A DNA stretch of 64,000 bases from UBA7067 sp051880615 (GTDB lineage Bacteria > Bacillota > Clostridia > Oscillospirales > Acutalibacteraceae). Of the stretch, positions 51,582-60,543 are shown one piece after another. The stretch is from the NCBI GenBank assembly GCA_051880615.1, contig JBJEOH010000034.1, positions 1 to 64,000 of the forward strand, written 5' to 3'. Both the position numbers and the translations under genes were made by a program. Under the pieces are notes generated by a model. It did no database searches. It was not told where the DNA came from and saw only the letters and a program-made list of their open reading frames with translations. Position 1 is the stretch's first letter. The number at the start of each line of letters is the position of its first letter.

Positions 51582-51613
51582 GTGAATAGGACATACCTCT
51601 GCATCGACCTCAA
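51582..51613 (+). pseudogene. 5' fragment of Y-family DNA polymerase gene
   Basis: GTG preceded by GGAGGTGATC encodes (M)NRTYLCIDL, including the first catalytic Asp, and stops at the inserted element. The rest of the gene continues at 55103. Confidence 0.8.
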
Positions 51614-51641
51614 TAATGCCGAAAGTTAAGTAATGCCGATA
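51612..51641 (+). repeat. left terminal inverted repeat of RIT element
   Basis: AATAATGCCGAAAGTTAAG followed by TAATGCCGATA; identical in reverse complement to 55045-55074. Confidence 0.9.
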
Positions 51642-51737
51642 AATTAAATTATACAGCGTTTTAAAGTATGTTTCAAACGAATATTCGGCTTTTCTGTTAT
51701 AATTGAAATGCATCAATTGTAACAGGAGGTATGATAT

Positions 51738-53003
51738 ATGATTAAAATTCAAGATGCGGTGGATGGTGTTATAAGCGCCATGCGGCTGCGTGGTTGCAGT
51801 GAGTACACACTAAAAGAAAACAGATGGAGCGTTTATACACACATCATTCGGTATCATTTTGATAACGGTACCGATGTTTGTTCCGATGATCTGCTGGAGG
51901 AAATATGCCAAAAGCAGAAAAAGCGTTATCAGCAAAGTGAAATAAGCCGAAAATACTACAGGAGTTTTATTACCGCTGTGTTTCGTATTCGCTCGTATGT
52001 GAATACCGGTGAGGTCGATTTTTCTATAATTAAAGACACCAAAACATATAAACCTGACGCAGAGTATCAAAAACTGGTTGATTTTGCATTAAAGGAAACG
52101 GGTGTATCGAAAGACCAACAGTATAAATTAAGCATAGTTATGCGGCAATTTTTTTGCTATTATGAGAAGCGGCATGAGAGTATTGCCGAAATATCGGATC
52201 GGGATTTCATTGAATTTATCCCTGTGGTCGCAAAGAAGAATCCCCACAATATGAATTGTGTGTTACGATCATTACGTTACCTAATACGGTATCTCAATGA
52301 ACATAGGTTGGCTAAAATAAATGTAGACCTCAAAGTGTTTAACCCCAAGGCCCCACCGCATCAGCTCATAGTCCCATTCACTCAAGATGATATATCGGCA
52401 ATGTTAAGCGTGATAGATAATAATTCTCAAACACCCAAACGAGATGCGGCAATAATTCTGCTTGCGTTCAATTCAGGACTGCGCTGTGCCGACATCCGAA
52501 ATCTGCAACTACATAACATTGATTGGAAAAAGGAAGAATTAAGGATTGTCCAAAAGAAAACTGGGACATCACTTTCCGCACCTCTAAACGGCAAGACACT
52601 TAATGCAATTGCAACTTATATTTTAGAAGAAAGACCTAAAAGTGAGGATTCCAATGTCTTTCTTAGAGCTCAGCCTCCGTATGTGGCGATAAAAAGCACA
52701 AGTTCCTTTGACTATATGGTTGATAAATACTGCCGGTTGGCATCAATCAACAAGATTAAATACCGGTCATTTCATAGCTTGCGACGGGCGTTCGGCACGG
52801 AGCTTGCCGTTGCTGAAGTGCCCATCACGTCCATCTCTCAGATGCTCGGTCACAGAAATATGGGAGCTGATAAAGCGTATCTAAGTTTCAATAATACACA
52901 AACGTTGCTGTGTGCATCCGACTTTTCGGATGTTCCAATTACTAAGGGTGTGTATGCTATTTGTAATTGTTCTAGCCTTGAGAAAGGCGGTGAGCAGAAA
53001 TGA
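51738..53003 (+). CDS. tyrosine recombinase, first of RIT trio
   Basis: 421 residues. Core-binding helical N-terminus and a catalytic domain with Arg in NSGLRCADIRNL, HxxR as HSLRR, LGHRNMGADKAYLSF supplying His and Tyr. Carries a Cys-containing C-terminal extension. AGGAGG precedes the ATG. The ATGA overlap (4 bp) with the next gene makes the trio translationally coupled. Likely acts with the other two as a complex to insert and excise the element. Confidence 0.9.
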   Translation: MIKIQDAVDGVISAMRLRGCSEYTLKENRWSVYTHIIRYHFDNGTDVCSDDLLEEICQKQKKRYQQSEISRKYYRSFITAVFRIRSYVNTGEVDFSIIKDTKTYKPDAEYQKLVDFALKETGVSKDQQYKLSIVMRQFFCYYEKRHESIAEISDRDFIEFIPVVAKKNPHNMNCVLRSLRYLIRYLNEHRLAKINVDLKVFNPKAPPHQLIVPFTQDDISAMLSVIDNNSQTPKRDAAIILLAFNSGLRCADIRNLQLHNIDWKKEELRIVQKKTGTSLSAPLNGKTLNAIATYILEERPKSEDSNVFLRAQPPYVAIKSTSSFDYMVDKYCRLASINKIKYRSFHSLRRAFGTELAVAEVPITSISQMLGHRNMGADKAYLSFNNTQTLLCASDFSDVPITKGVYAICNCSSLEKGGEQK

Positions 53004-53962
53004 GTTTTATACAAGAATTGACCACTGCATACAATGATATGCTTGATATCAAGGTTTCGTTGGGATTCACTCGGCTCAATTACACATCCCACATACCGCA
53101 GTTTATTGAATTTTGTGCTGATAAGTATCCGAATGCAACCGAAATAACAAAAGAAATGATAGACCAGTGGCTGGTGTCAAAGGCTTTTAACACTGACAAC
53201 ACTCGTCGCATTGCTGTTATAAATATTCGACATTTCACTCGTTATTTGAATGCTACAGGGATACATGCATATATTCCATCCTCTGAGTACAATGTCAGAG
53301 TGCGGAGATATCAGCCGTATATTTTTAATGATAATGAATTGTCCCGATTGTTTGATGAGATTGACTCATTAAACAACAGACGCGGTTATGAAGCATCAAA
53401 TCCTAACCTTATCCTTCCAGTTGCATTTAGACTTGAACTATGCTGTGGAATGCGTCCCGCAGAACCTTTTAACCTACGGGTAGAGGATATTAACCTCAAA
53501 ACCGGTGATGTTTTCATAAGAAAGAGTAAGCGTGGTAAAGACCGACACATCATTATGTCGGAGGAAATGCGACAACTTTGCAACGTCTATGATGGTATCA
53601 CAGGCAAAAGGGAGTGGTTTTTTCAATATATGGACGGTGGGAAAATTCCTACCTATTGGGCTCTGCGAAATTTTAATAAAGCGTGGAACAAAACGGGGCT
53701 TCCCATAAGACTGAACAAGCCCAGACCATACGATCTACGGCACAACTTCGCTACCCGTACTCTGATGCGATGGGTAGATGAAGAACGTGATGTTATGACG
53801 CTTATGCCGTACCTCAGTACCTATATGGGACATGTTAGTTTGGAAGAAACTTTATATTATGTGCATCTTTTGCCGGAAAGAATAAAGTCTTCACCGGGCA
53901 TCAACTGGGACATGTTAGGTGATATATATTGCACAGAGGAGGATTCTTATGAGGAAGATTAA
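53000..53962 (+). CDS. tyrosine recombinase, second of RIT trio
   Basis: 320 residues. Arg in CCGMRPAEPFNLR, DLRHNFATR, GHVSLEETLYYVHL. In the HxxR motif the His is replaced by Tyr (YDLR), so activity may be altered. Compact, overlaps both neighbours. Confidence 0.88.
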   Translation: MSFIQELTTAYNDMLDIKVSLGFTRLNYTSHIPQFIEFCADKYPNATEITKEMIDQWLVSKAFNTDNTRRIAVINIRHFTRYLNATGIHAYIPSSEYNVRVRRYQPYIFNDNELSRLFDEIDSLNNRRGYEASNPNLILPVAFRLELCCGMRPAEPFNLRVEDINLKTGDVFIRKSKRGKDRHIIMSEEMRQLCNVYDGITGKREWFFQYMDGGKIPTYWALRNFNKAWNKTGLPIRLNKPRPYDLRHNFATRTLMRWVDEERDVMTLMPYLSTYMGHVSLEETLYYVHLLPERIKSSPGINWDMLGDIYCTEEDSYEED

Positions 53963-54989
53963 AGATCCTACTTTATTTCAGAGTATACGAAAGTTCTTAA
54001 CGGAAGATATGCCAGTTGTGCGAAAAAAGAGTGTAAATACCATTGATGCCTATCGTTATACCCTTAATCTTTTCTTGATCTTTTTGCGGGAAAAACATAA
54101 TAAATTACTCAGTTCGGTGACTGCAAAAGATTTTTGCCAAAGTAATGTCTTGGATTTTATGGATTGGCTTTTGAAAGTGCGTGGTAACAAAGCTTCGACG
54201 GTCAACTTACGTCTAAAGCACATAAAAAGATTCTGTCGCTTCTTAATGGACGAAAATATTCTGCTGATATCTGAATTGTCCTCAATCCAAAGAATTGCCG
54301 ATATCCCCAATGCTACAGAGGATAATATTAAATTTTTGACCGTGCAGGAAACAAAGCTTATCCTTTCTCAGCCGGATATCAATAAAACGGTAGGCTTGCG
54401 AGATAATTTTTTCTTGTATCTTCTTTATGACAGCGGATGCAGAATTCAAGAAATTCTTGACCTCAAACTCAGAGATTTTGTTATACAGAAAGACACTGCC
54501 GAGTTGCACATAGTTGGAAAGGGCAATAAATACCGAGTAACCCCGATTTCTCAGGAATTGATTCCAAAATTTGAACGTTACTGTAGCATATACCACCAAG
54601 CCAGTAGTTATGAGGATTACTTATTCTATACTATCCGAAAAGGTGTTAGGTCGCAAATGTCAAGTGATGCAGCACAGTCTTTCATTAAAAAATATGGCGA
54701 TAAAGCAAGAAATTTTGCTTCTGAAATACCACATTTGCATCCGCATTTGTTCAGACACACTCGTGCCATGCATCTCTATATGGCCGGTATGCCTCTTGAG
54801 CTTGTATCTCAATGGCTTGGACATTCACAAATGGAAACCTCATTGATTTATGCCAGAGCTACAACGGAAATGAAGCGAAAGGCCATAGATAAGATATCAT
54901 CGGCAGAAAATTCTGTTTTTAAAGGTGATGAAAAATTTAAGTATGCTGATAATGAAACTGTTATTCGCCAACTATATGGTCTAATGTGA
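53949..54989 (+). CDS. tyrosine recombinase, third of RIT trio
   Basis: 346 residues from ATG 53949 (AGAGGAGG seven bases upstream). Classical motifs: Arg in DSGCRIQEILDL, HLFRHTRA and LGHSQMETSLIYARA with the nucleophile Tyr. N-terminal SAM-like domain with KTYDLRK-type charged helices. Overlaps the second recombinase by 14 bp. Confidence 0.9.
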   Translation: MRKIKDPTLFQSIRKFLTEDMPVVRKKSVNTIDAYRYTLNLFLIFLREKHNKLLSSVTAKDFCQSNVLDFMDWLLKVRGNKASTVNLRLKHIKRFCRFLMDENILLISELSSIQRIADIPNATEDNIKFLTVQETKLILSQPDINKTVGLRDNFFLYLLYDSGCRIQEILDLKLRDFVIQKDTAELHIVGKGNKYRVTPISQELIPKFERYCSIYHQASSYEDYLFYTIRKGVRSQMSSDAAQSFIKKYGDKARNFASEIPHLHPHLFRHTRAMHLYMAGMPLELVSQWLGHSQMETSLIYARATTEMKRKAIDKISSAENSVFKGDEKFKYADNETVIRQLYGLM

Positions 54990-55044
54990 TTTGAAATGCC
55001 GATTTTTTCATAAAAATAACCTCATCAAGGCATGTTTTGAGAAA

Positions 55045-55074
55045 TATCGGCATTACTTAACTTTCGGCATTATT
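55045..55074 (+). repeat. right terminal inverted repeat of RIT element
   Basis: Reverse complement of 51612-51641 over 30 bases. Confidence 0.9.
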
Positions 55075-55104
55075 TAATAAAAGCCGAATTCGGCTTTTAT
55101 TAAA
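55073..55104. repeat. 32-bp perfect palindrome at element/gene junction
   Basis: TTTAATAAAAGCCGAA followed by its exact reverse complement. It lies between the right terminal repeat and the resumed polymerase coding sequence, with no partner at the left end. Confidence 0.85.
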
Positions 55105-56575
55105 GAGCTTTTACGCCTCCGTTGAATGTGTAGACCGAGGACTCGATCCGCTGACAACCAATCTCGTGGTTGCAGATATCGGACGGACAGAGAAAACAAT
55201 TTGCTTGGCGGTTACACCATCGCTGAAATCCTATGGCGTATCTGGACGAGCAAGACTCTTCGAGGTCATCCAAAGAGTCAAGGAAGTTAATAACGGTCGT
55301 AAATATAAAGCACCCGGCAGAAAGCTCGACGGTGCCTCATCCAACGACATTGAACTGAAAAACAATCCATCGCTTGCCTTGGACTACATCGTAGCCCCTC
55401 CTCGGATGGCTCACTATATGGAAGTCAGCGCAAAAATTTATGATGTGTACCTCAAATACATTGCTCCCGAAGATATCCATGTTTACTCCATTGATGAGGT
55501 GTTCATTGATCTAACCCATTATCTCGGCACATACAAGCTCACTGCCCGTGAAATAGCGCAGATGATAATTAAGGATGTGCTTGAAACAACAGGCATCACG
55601 GCAACAGCAGGAATCGGCACAAATATGTACCTCGCCAAAATTGCTATGGACATTATGGCAAAGAAAATGCCGGCTGATAAAAACGGCGTCCGAATCGCCG
55701 AGCTTGACGAAATGACATATAGAAAAGAGCTGTGGGATCACAGACCGCTTACCGACTTTTGGATGGTCGGCGGCGGCATCTCCCGTAAGCTCGAAGCCAA
55801 CTATATGTACACGATGGGCGATGTTGCGAGGTGTTCTCATTACAACGAAGCAAAGCTCTTCAAGCTGTTTGGCGTTAATGCCGAGCTGTTGATCGACCGT
55901 GCTTGGGGATGGGAGCCTACCACCATAGCCGATATACGGGAATATAAGCCCTCCTCCAACAGTATGAGTGTAGGACAGGTTTTGCATTGCCACTACGACT
56001 ATGAAAAGGCAAAGCTCATTGTCAAGGAAATGATAGATCAGCACGCTCTGGACCTGTTTGCCAAGGGACTTGTTACCGATCAGTTGGTTTTAGATATCGG
56101 GTATGATATTGAAAACCTCACCGATCCCGAACGCAGTTCCAAATATCACGGCGAGGTGACGACCGACCATTACGGCCGTAAAGTACCGAAACACGCGCAC
56201 GGAACGGTGAATCTCCAAAAGAAAACTTCATCCTCCCGTGTTATTACACAAGCAGTCGTGGATTTATACGACCGCATTGTGGATAGGAATCTGCTGATCC
56301 GCCGCATCAATATTGCCGCCTGCAAGCTCTCGCTTGAATCTGATGTAAAGGATGACGGTGTCGCCGAGCAGCTCACCCTGTTCGATGATCCCGAAGAACT
56401 ACAGAGAAAGAAAGAAGCTGAAAATGCAGCTCTTGCCCGTGAAAGACGGATGCAGAAAGCCGTGGTAGATATAAAAACACGGTACGGAAAGAACGCTATT
56501 CTCAAAGGCATGAACCTGCAGGAAGGCGCAACAGCTAAAGATAGAAATTCGCAGGTGGGTGGTCACAGAGCATGA
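55103..56575 (+). pseudogene. Y-family DNA polymerase (UmuC/DinB-like), 3' part, interrupted
   Basis: Coding resumes as KSFYASVECVDRGLDP, joining smoothly to the 51582-51613 fragment (...CIDL). Further motifs: YSIDEVFIDLT (second catalytic site) and TAGIGTNMYLAKIAMD, with little-finger region and a C-terminal region ending before YolD-like. The insertion separates the first catalytic Asp from the rest, so the present copy is inactive unless the element excises; a stop lies upstream in frame at 55058 and the first standard start codon in this frame is GTG 55166. Confidence 0.85.
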
Positions 56576-57009
56576 GTAAAACAAAATCCGAAGAACTATA
56601 TGCGGATATAATAAACCTCCCGCATCATGAACTGACCACACGGCAGCGAATGCCTAGAATCAATCGCGCCGCCTCTTTCGCACCATTTGCAGCCTTAACA
56701 GGCTACGATGATGCAGTAAGGGAAACGGCAAGACTTACCTCGGAACGCATTGAGCTTGACGAAGGTACAAAGGAAGTTCTTAATGACAAGCTCAGAATTG
56801 CTTTAGACAAAGCAGATGAACAGCCCGAAATCTCAATTACCTACTTTCTGCCGGACACAAGGAAATCCGGCGGTGCGTATGTAACGGTCAAGGCTGTAAT
56901 AAAGCGAATAGACGAGTACGAAAGGCTTGTCATATTCACAGACAAATCGACTATCCCCATCGATGACATTTACGAAATCGAAGGAGATATATACAACGGC
57001 TTATATTGA
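56572..57009 (+). CDS. YolD-like protein
   Basis: 145 residues: N-terminal helical part with RINRAASFAPFAALTGYDDAV, C-terminal beta domain. YolD-like proteins are commonly paired with UmuC-like polymerases in Firmicutes; here the ATG overlaps the polymerase stop. Likely an accessory to translesion synthesis; now probably without its partner. Confidence 0.75.
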   Translation: MSKTKSEELYADIINLPHHELTTRQRMPRINRAASFAPFAALTGYDDAVRETARLTSERIELDEGTKEVLNDKLRIALDKADEQPEISITYFLPDTRKSGGAYVTVKAVIKRIDEYERLVIFTDKSTIPIDDIYEIEGDIYNGLY

Positions 57010-57075
57010 ATAAGCAAAAACTAAATAAATGACTTTAATTCGTGCAAGCGGAGCCGGTCTTTGACCGCGTCTTCC

Positions 57076-57155
57076 AAGCGCCGTACAAGGTCGAGATCAA
57101 TAGAAATCCTACGGGATAATTCTATCTATTGGTCTTGAATTGTACGGCGCTTTTT
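57076..57155 (+). terminator. long terminator hairpin
   Basis: Perfect 13-bp stem AAGCGCCGTACAA / TTGTACGGCGCTT (57076-57088, 57140-57152), with a 51-nt inner region able to pair internally, followed by TTTTT. Ends the LexA operon. Confidence 0.8.
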
Positions 57156-57223
57156 GTTTGCCCGATAAAAACCTTGTACGGTGATTGGAGTCCTTTCTCG
57201 GCTTGCACGGGAAAGGACTTGCA

Positions 57224-57790
57224 ATGGGAAAAACATATTTACTCAACAAACCCCAAAAGGACGGAACTACAGCTTTAAGTACGGCAACGAAGGAGGAATG
57301 GATTGCCGCAGTAAAAGGAAACAAAAATCTGCCCACTGAACAGCGGCGATATTTTATCGTCGACTGTATTGAGGAAGGCAACGACATCGACCGCATGATC
57401 ATTGAGGTATCCTATGACGAATACCGCCGTTGGAACAGCCGGCATACCATATCTGAACGCAACCGCAAGGAAGGGAAAAAGTTCCAACACCTATCATTGG
57501 ATGCTGTACTGAACGAATCGGACGGAATTGAGCTTCTGGAGTGTGTCGGAGGCATTGAGGATATAGAAGCCGAAACGCTGGACGAAATTTATATGAAAGA
57601 ACTGAAAAGACAGCTTGCTGCTTGGAAACCCTGGGCAACAGATATGCTTGAAATTTACCTCGCAGGCAACAAAAGAACCTGCTCGGCGGCTATGGCGGCA
57701 AAATACGGTGTATCAGAGCAGGTAATCCGCAAGTATAAGCGGCAATTTGAAGAATTTATAAAAAATTTTTTCACAGGTGTTTCGTTTTAG
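57224..57790 (+). CDS. sigma-70-like factor of the ICE
   Basis: 188 residues from ATG 57224 (GAAAGGAC upstream). The C-terminal HTH (LEIYLAGNKRTCSAAMAAKY, VSEQVIRKYKRQF) is like sigma region 4; the N-terminal part (YFIVDCIEEGNDIDRMIIEV) resembles the truncated sigma-like proteins of Clostridial ICEs. Likely binds RNA polymerase or directs an ICE promoter. Precedes a long structured region. Confidence 0.7.
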   Translation: MGKTYLLNKPQKDGTTALSTATKEEWIAAVKGNKNLPTEQRRYFIVDCIEEGNDIDRMIIEVSYDEYRRWNSRHTISERNRKEGKKFQHLSLDAVLNESDGIELLECVGGIEDIEAETLDEIYMKELKRQLAAWKPWATDMLEIYLAGNKRTCSAAMAAKYGVSEQVIRKYKRQFEEFIKNFFTGVSF

Positions 57791-58329
57791 GCTTTCCGAG
57801 TTGTGGATGAATAGTGAGGGAGAAAAAAGCTCCTTCCTCGTTTCTGTATCTGCTTGGAAGCGTGCAGCTCATTGACAACTACACATACAGCACACCATTA
57901 CTTCCCCTCTGCTGTCGGCTAAACCCCGGCGAGCCACATGAGCGAAGAATCGGATAAGCAATAAAAGCTGTTACCCGAAACCTTCATGACTCAGACGGCA
58001 CGGTGCAATCCGTGACGAAGGCGATAACAGGCAGAGGCATTAAAGGTACTTGCGTCCAGTCCTAAAGCCGAGCGTTGAAGCGGTCAGCAGAGCCGTGAGC
58101 CGTCGCAGCAAAGGAGGGCGCCTCGGTGAGAACCACGGAGAGGTGAGATTCCTATGAGGCCGAAGGCACGGCCGGTGGATGTGTTCCCGAAGATCTAAAA
58201 TCTTCTGTCCGGGGATATCGTGGATAAATACGGACGAAAACAAAACGATTGATACAAGAACAACAAGGCGGTCGTTTACTCATTTTTTTGAGCCAAACGT
58301 CCGCCTTTTTACTTATTACGGAGGAAAAC
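57791..58329 (+). ncRNA. gene-free region with candidate structured RNA
   Basis: About 540 bases with no supported ORF. Nested pairings visible: CTGTTA (57968) / TAACAG (58024), inside it CCTTC (57981) / GAAGG (58017), inside it CACGG / CCGTG (~58000-58015); GGCT/AGCC near 57917; CCGAGCG (58068) with CGCCTCGG (58119); GGCC/GGCC near 58158; GTCCG/CGGAC (58207, 58231). It ends in a terminator. I could not match it to a known RNA class. Transcription start was not identified. Confidence 0.45.
58265..58310 (+). terminator. terminator of the structured region
   Basis: AAGGCGG-T-CGTTT pairs with AAACG-T-CCGCCTT around a loop (itself CTCA-TTTTTTT-TGAG), then T residues. It lies just before the MazF-like gene ribosome site. 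Confidence 0.75.
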
Positions 58330-58692
58330 ATGAAACAAGTGAAACGCGGCGAAATTTACTTCGCCGATCTTTCGCCTGTAGTCGGCAGTGAGCAGATGGG
58401 AACCCGTCCCGTCCTTATTCTGCAAAACGACAAAGGCAACAAACATAGTCCGACCACGATTGTAGCGGCAATTACAAGCAGAAAGACAAAACACAGTCTG
58501 CCCACTCATGTCAAGATCAGCACCGACAGTCTGCAATCCGAGTCCGTCGTCCTGCTGGAACAGATCAGGACAATAGATAAGTCCCGCCTCGGCGATTATG
58601 TGGACAGACTGGATAAGGATATGATGGGCAGAGTTGACCATGCCGTCATAACGAGTCTCGGAATTAAAGTAATGGAGGAACTGCTGAAATGA
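58330..58692 (+). CDS. MazF/PemK-type endoribonuclease toxin
   Basis: 120 residues from ATG 58330 (ACGGAGGAAAAC). RGEIYFADLSPVVGSEQMGT, RPVLILQND, TTIVAAITSR, and SVVLLEQIRTIDKSRL are canonical MazF/PemK blocks. MazF toxins cleave mRNA; the antitoxin MazE is usually upstream but none is seen here. The overlapping small ORF downstream or the RNA upstream could counter it. Confidence 0.9.
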   Translation: MKQVKRGEIYFADLSPVVGSEQMGTRPVLILQNDKGNKHSPTTIVAAITSRKTKHSLPTHVKISTDSLQSESVVLLEQIRTIDKSRLGDYVDRLDKDMMGRVDHAVITSLGIKVMEELLK

Positions 58693-58868
58693 TTACCGCA
58701 GAGAAAGAAAAGGCCGACAGCGCCTATTATCATGAGGTCTGTCTGCTCCGTCTGTTAGGACAGATGGGATATCTCGATCAAAAAGCCTTAAACGGCATCG
58801 CACAAATAGCCGCGGAGGACTACGGCGCGACCCTCGTGCTGGACAAAACTTTTTTGTGTCTAAACTGA
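58689..58868 (+). CDS. 59-residue ORF overlapping the toxin stop
   Basis: ATG overlaps the toxin TGA (ATGA). Encodes a helical acidic protein (MITAEKEKADSAYYHEVCLL, LGQMGYLDQKALNGIAQIAA). Not recognised as MazE. Position makes it a candidate antitoxin or partner, or an ICE accessory. Confidence 0.5.
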   Translation: MITAEKEKADSAYYHEVCLLRLLGQMGYLDQKALNGIAQIAAEDYGATLVLDKTFLCLN

Positions 58869-58980
58869 TAAATCTGCGCAAAGTCGCTGGATATATTCGT
58901 ACCGACAAGGTATTGTTGTGTTGCGCCGCAGGAAAGCGGTGACAACGGCAGGTAACCCCTGCGGAAAGGAGAAAGCAAAC

Positions 58981-60543
58981 ATGGAAAACACAGTAGTAAC
59001 AATAGCGCCGAGCATTCAGGCGAAGCAGACTATGCGCGTAGCCGCATACTGCCGTGTATCGAGCGATTCAAGCGATCAGCTTCACTCCTTCGCCGCTCAG
59101 GTGCAGCACTACACCAAATTTATCGGCGAGAACGAACGGATGGAGCTTGCGGACATCTATGCGGACGAGGGCATCACAGGCACCAAAACTGCTAAGCGTG
59201 ATGATTTCAACCGTCTTGTGGCTGATTGCAAAAAAGGCAAAATCGACCGTGTGCTGACAAAGTCGGTCAGCCGGTTTGCAAGAAATACGGCAGACTCGCT
59301 GATGTATGCAAGACTGCTGAAAGAGTACGGAGTCAGCATTCTGTTCGAGAAAGAAAATATAGACACGGCATATATGTCAAGCGAACTGCTCCTTGCTCTG
59401 TCGGGAGCGCAGGCACAGGAAGAATCCATCTCTATATCCAAAAATATGAGATGGAGCGTAGAACGTCAAATGAAATCCGGCACCTACCTGTCAAGCTCCA
59501 CACCATACGGATATGAGCTGAAAGACGGCGAGTTTCGTATTGTCGAGGGCGAGGCAGAAATTGTCCGCCTGATATTCAAGAGCTTCCTGTCCGGCATGGG
59601 CAAGAAAGCAATTGCGGATATGCTGAATGAGATGAGTGCTCCGAAACGCTTCGGATACACCACATGGCGTATCAATACGGTAGCATACATTCTCACCAAC
59701 GAGCGATACATCGGTGACGCGCTCTTCCAAAAGAACTATACCACCGATACACTGCCTTTCGTAAAAAAACCGAACCGAGGTGAAAAGGCACAGTATTATG
59801 TTGAGAATATGAATCCTCCGATCATTTCCAAAGCTGACTTTGAAGCCGCGCAGAGGCTGATTAAAAAAAGCAGTATCGAACAGCGCAGTGACATCGTATC
59901 CCGACCGCTGACACAGAAAATACGGTGTAAATGCGGAGCAGCCTACACGCCTATCTGTGTGGGCAACAAGCAGTATTGGGGCTGCAAAACTCATGACTTT
60001 GACGCAAGGAACTGCGACTCTCGCAGAATTCCCGAAAAAGACATATACGACGCATTCATCACCATGGTGAATAAGCTCAGAAACTGCCGTGCGGAAATAC
60101 TGCCCGCGGCTATCGCACAGACGGAACGGTTGCAGATGAAAGCCGGAGGTGCGGCGGCGAGGATTAAAGAAATCGACAAAGAGGTTGCCGAGCTGAACAA
60201 TAAAAACTTGGTGTTAGCAAGACTGAATACCAAAGGTATCCTGCGCCCTGCGGAATACGCTGAGCAAAGCGGAGTCATCAACAGCCGAGTCAATGCGCTG
60301 AGAGCCGAAAGGCGGCAGCTCCTTCAGGAACAGGATGAAAATAGTATCCTGTCAGGACTGCGTAGGCTAAATGACCTGCTCATGGGCATACAAAATCCTC
60401 TGACAGAATTCGACGAGGATCTGTTCGCGTATATAGTCGAGGAAATCACCGTGACGACAGACACAAGCCTATGTTTCAAGCTCATCGGCGGTCTTCCGAT
60501 TACCGAAGCAATACCCGCACAAAGGAGGTGCAGACGAAAATGA
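58981..60543 (+). CDS. large serine recombinase 1
   Basis: 520 residues from ATG 58981 (GGAAAGGAGAAAGC). Resolvase domain with catalytic Ser in AAYCRVSSDSSD (~residue 25), EGITGTKTAKRDDF, ending in the recombinase domain (FKSFLSGMGKKAIADMLNEM), a zinc ribbon (CKCGAAYTPICVG, CKTHDFDARNC) and a coiled-coil. Such integrases move ICEs of this superfamily. Overlaps the next gene by four bases. Confidence 0.92.
   Translation: MENTVVTIAPSIQAKQTMRVAAYCRVSSDSSDQLHSFAAQVQHYTKFIGENERMELADIYADEGITGTKTAKRDDFNRLVADCKKGKIDRVLTKSVSRFARNTADSLMYARLLKEYGVSILFEKENIDTAYMSSELLLALSGAQAQEESISISKNMRWSVERQMKSGTYLSSSTPYGYELKDGEFRIVEGEAEIVRLIFKSFLSGMGKKAIADMLNEMSAPKRFGYTTWRINTVAYILTNERYIGDALFQKNYTTDTLPFVKKPNRGEKAQYYVENMNPPIISKADFEAAQRLIKKSSIEQRSDIVSRPLTQKIRCKCGAAYTPICVGNKQYWGCKTHDFDARNCDSRRIPEKDIYDAFITMVNKLRNCRAEILPAAIAQTERLQMKAGGAAARIKEIDKEVAELNNKNLVLARLNTKGILRPAEYAEQSGVINSRVNALRAERRQLLQEQDENSILSGLRRLNDLLMGIQNPLTEFDEDLFAYIVEEITVTTDTSLCFKLIGGLPITEAIPAQRRCRRK

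Larger units (their letters stand above)
51612..55074 (+). mobile_element. RIT-type element: three tyrosine recombinases between inverted repeats
   Basis: Perfect 30-bp terminal inverted repeats (51612-51641 and 55045-55074; the outermost AA may belong to the target). Inside each, TAATGCCGA occurs twice as direct repeats separated by AAGTTAAG, typical recombinase binding sites. Between them are only three tandem tyrosine recombinase genes, the layout of recombinase-in-trio elements. It splits the Y-family polymerase gene. Confidence 0.88.

Noticed and set aside
55166..56575. Intact polymerase starting at GTG 55166
   Set aside because: It would lack the first motif (KSFYASVE and the catalytic Asp); the missing part is present across the inserted element.
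57791..58312. Group II intron remnant
   Set aside because: No reverse transcriptase, no recognisable domain V or GUGYG start; left as unclassified RNA.
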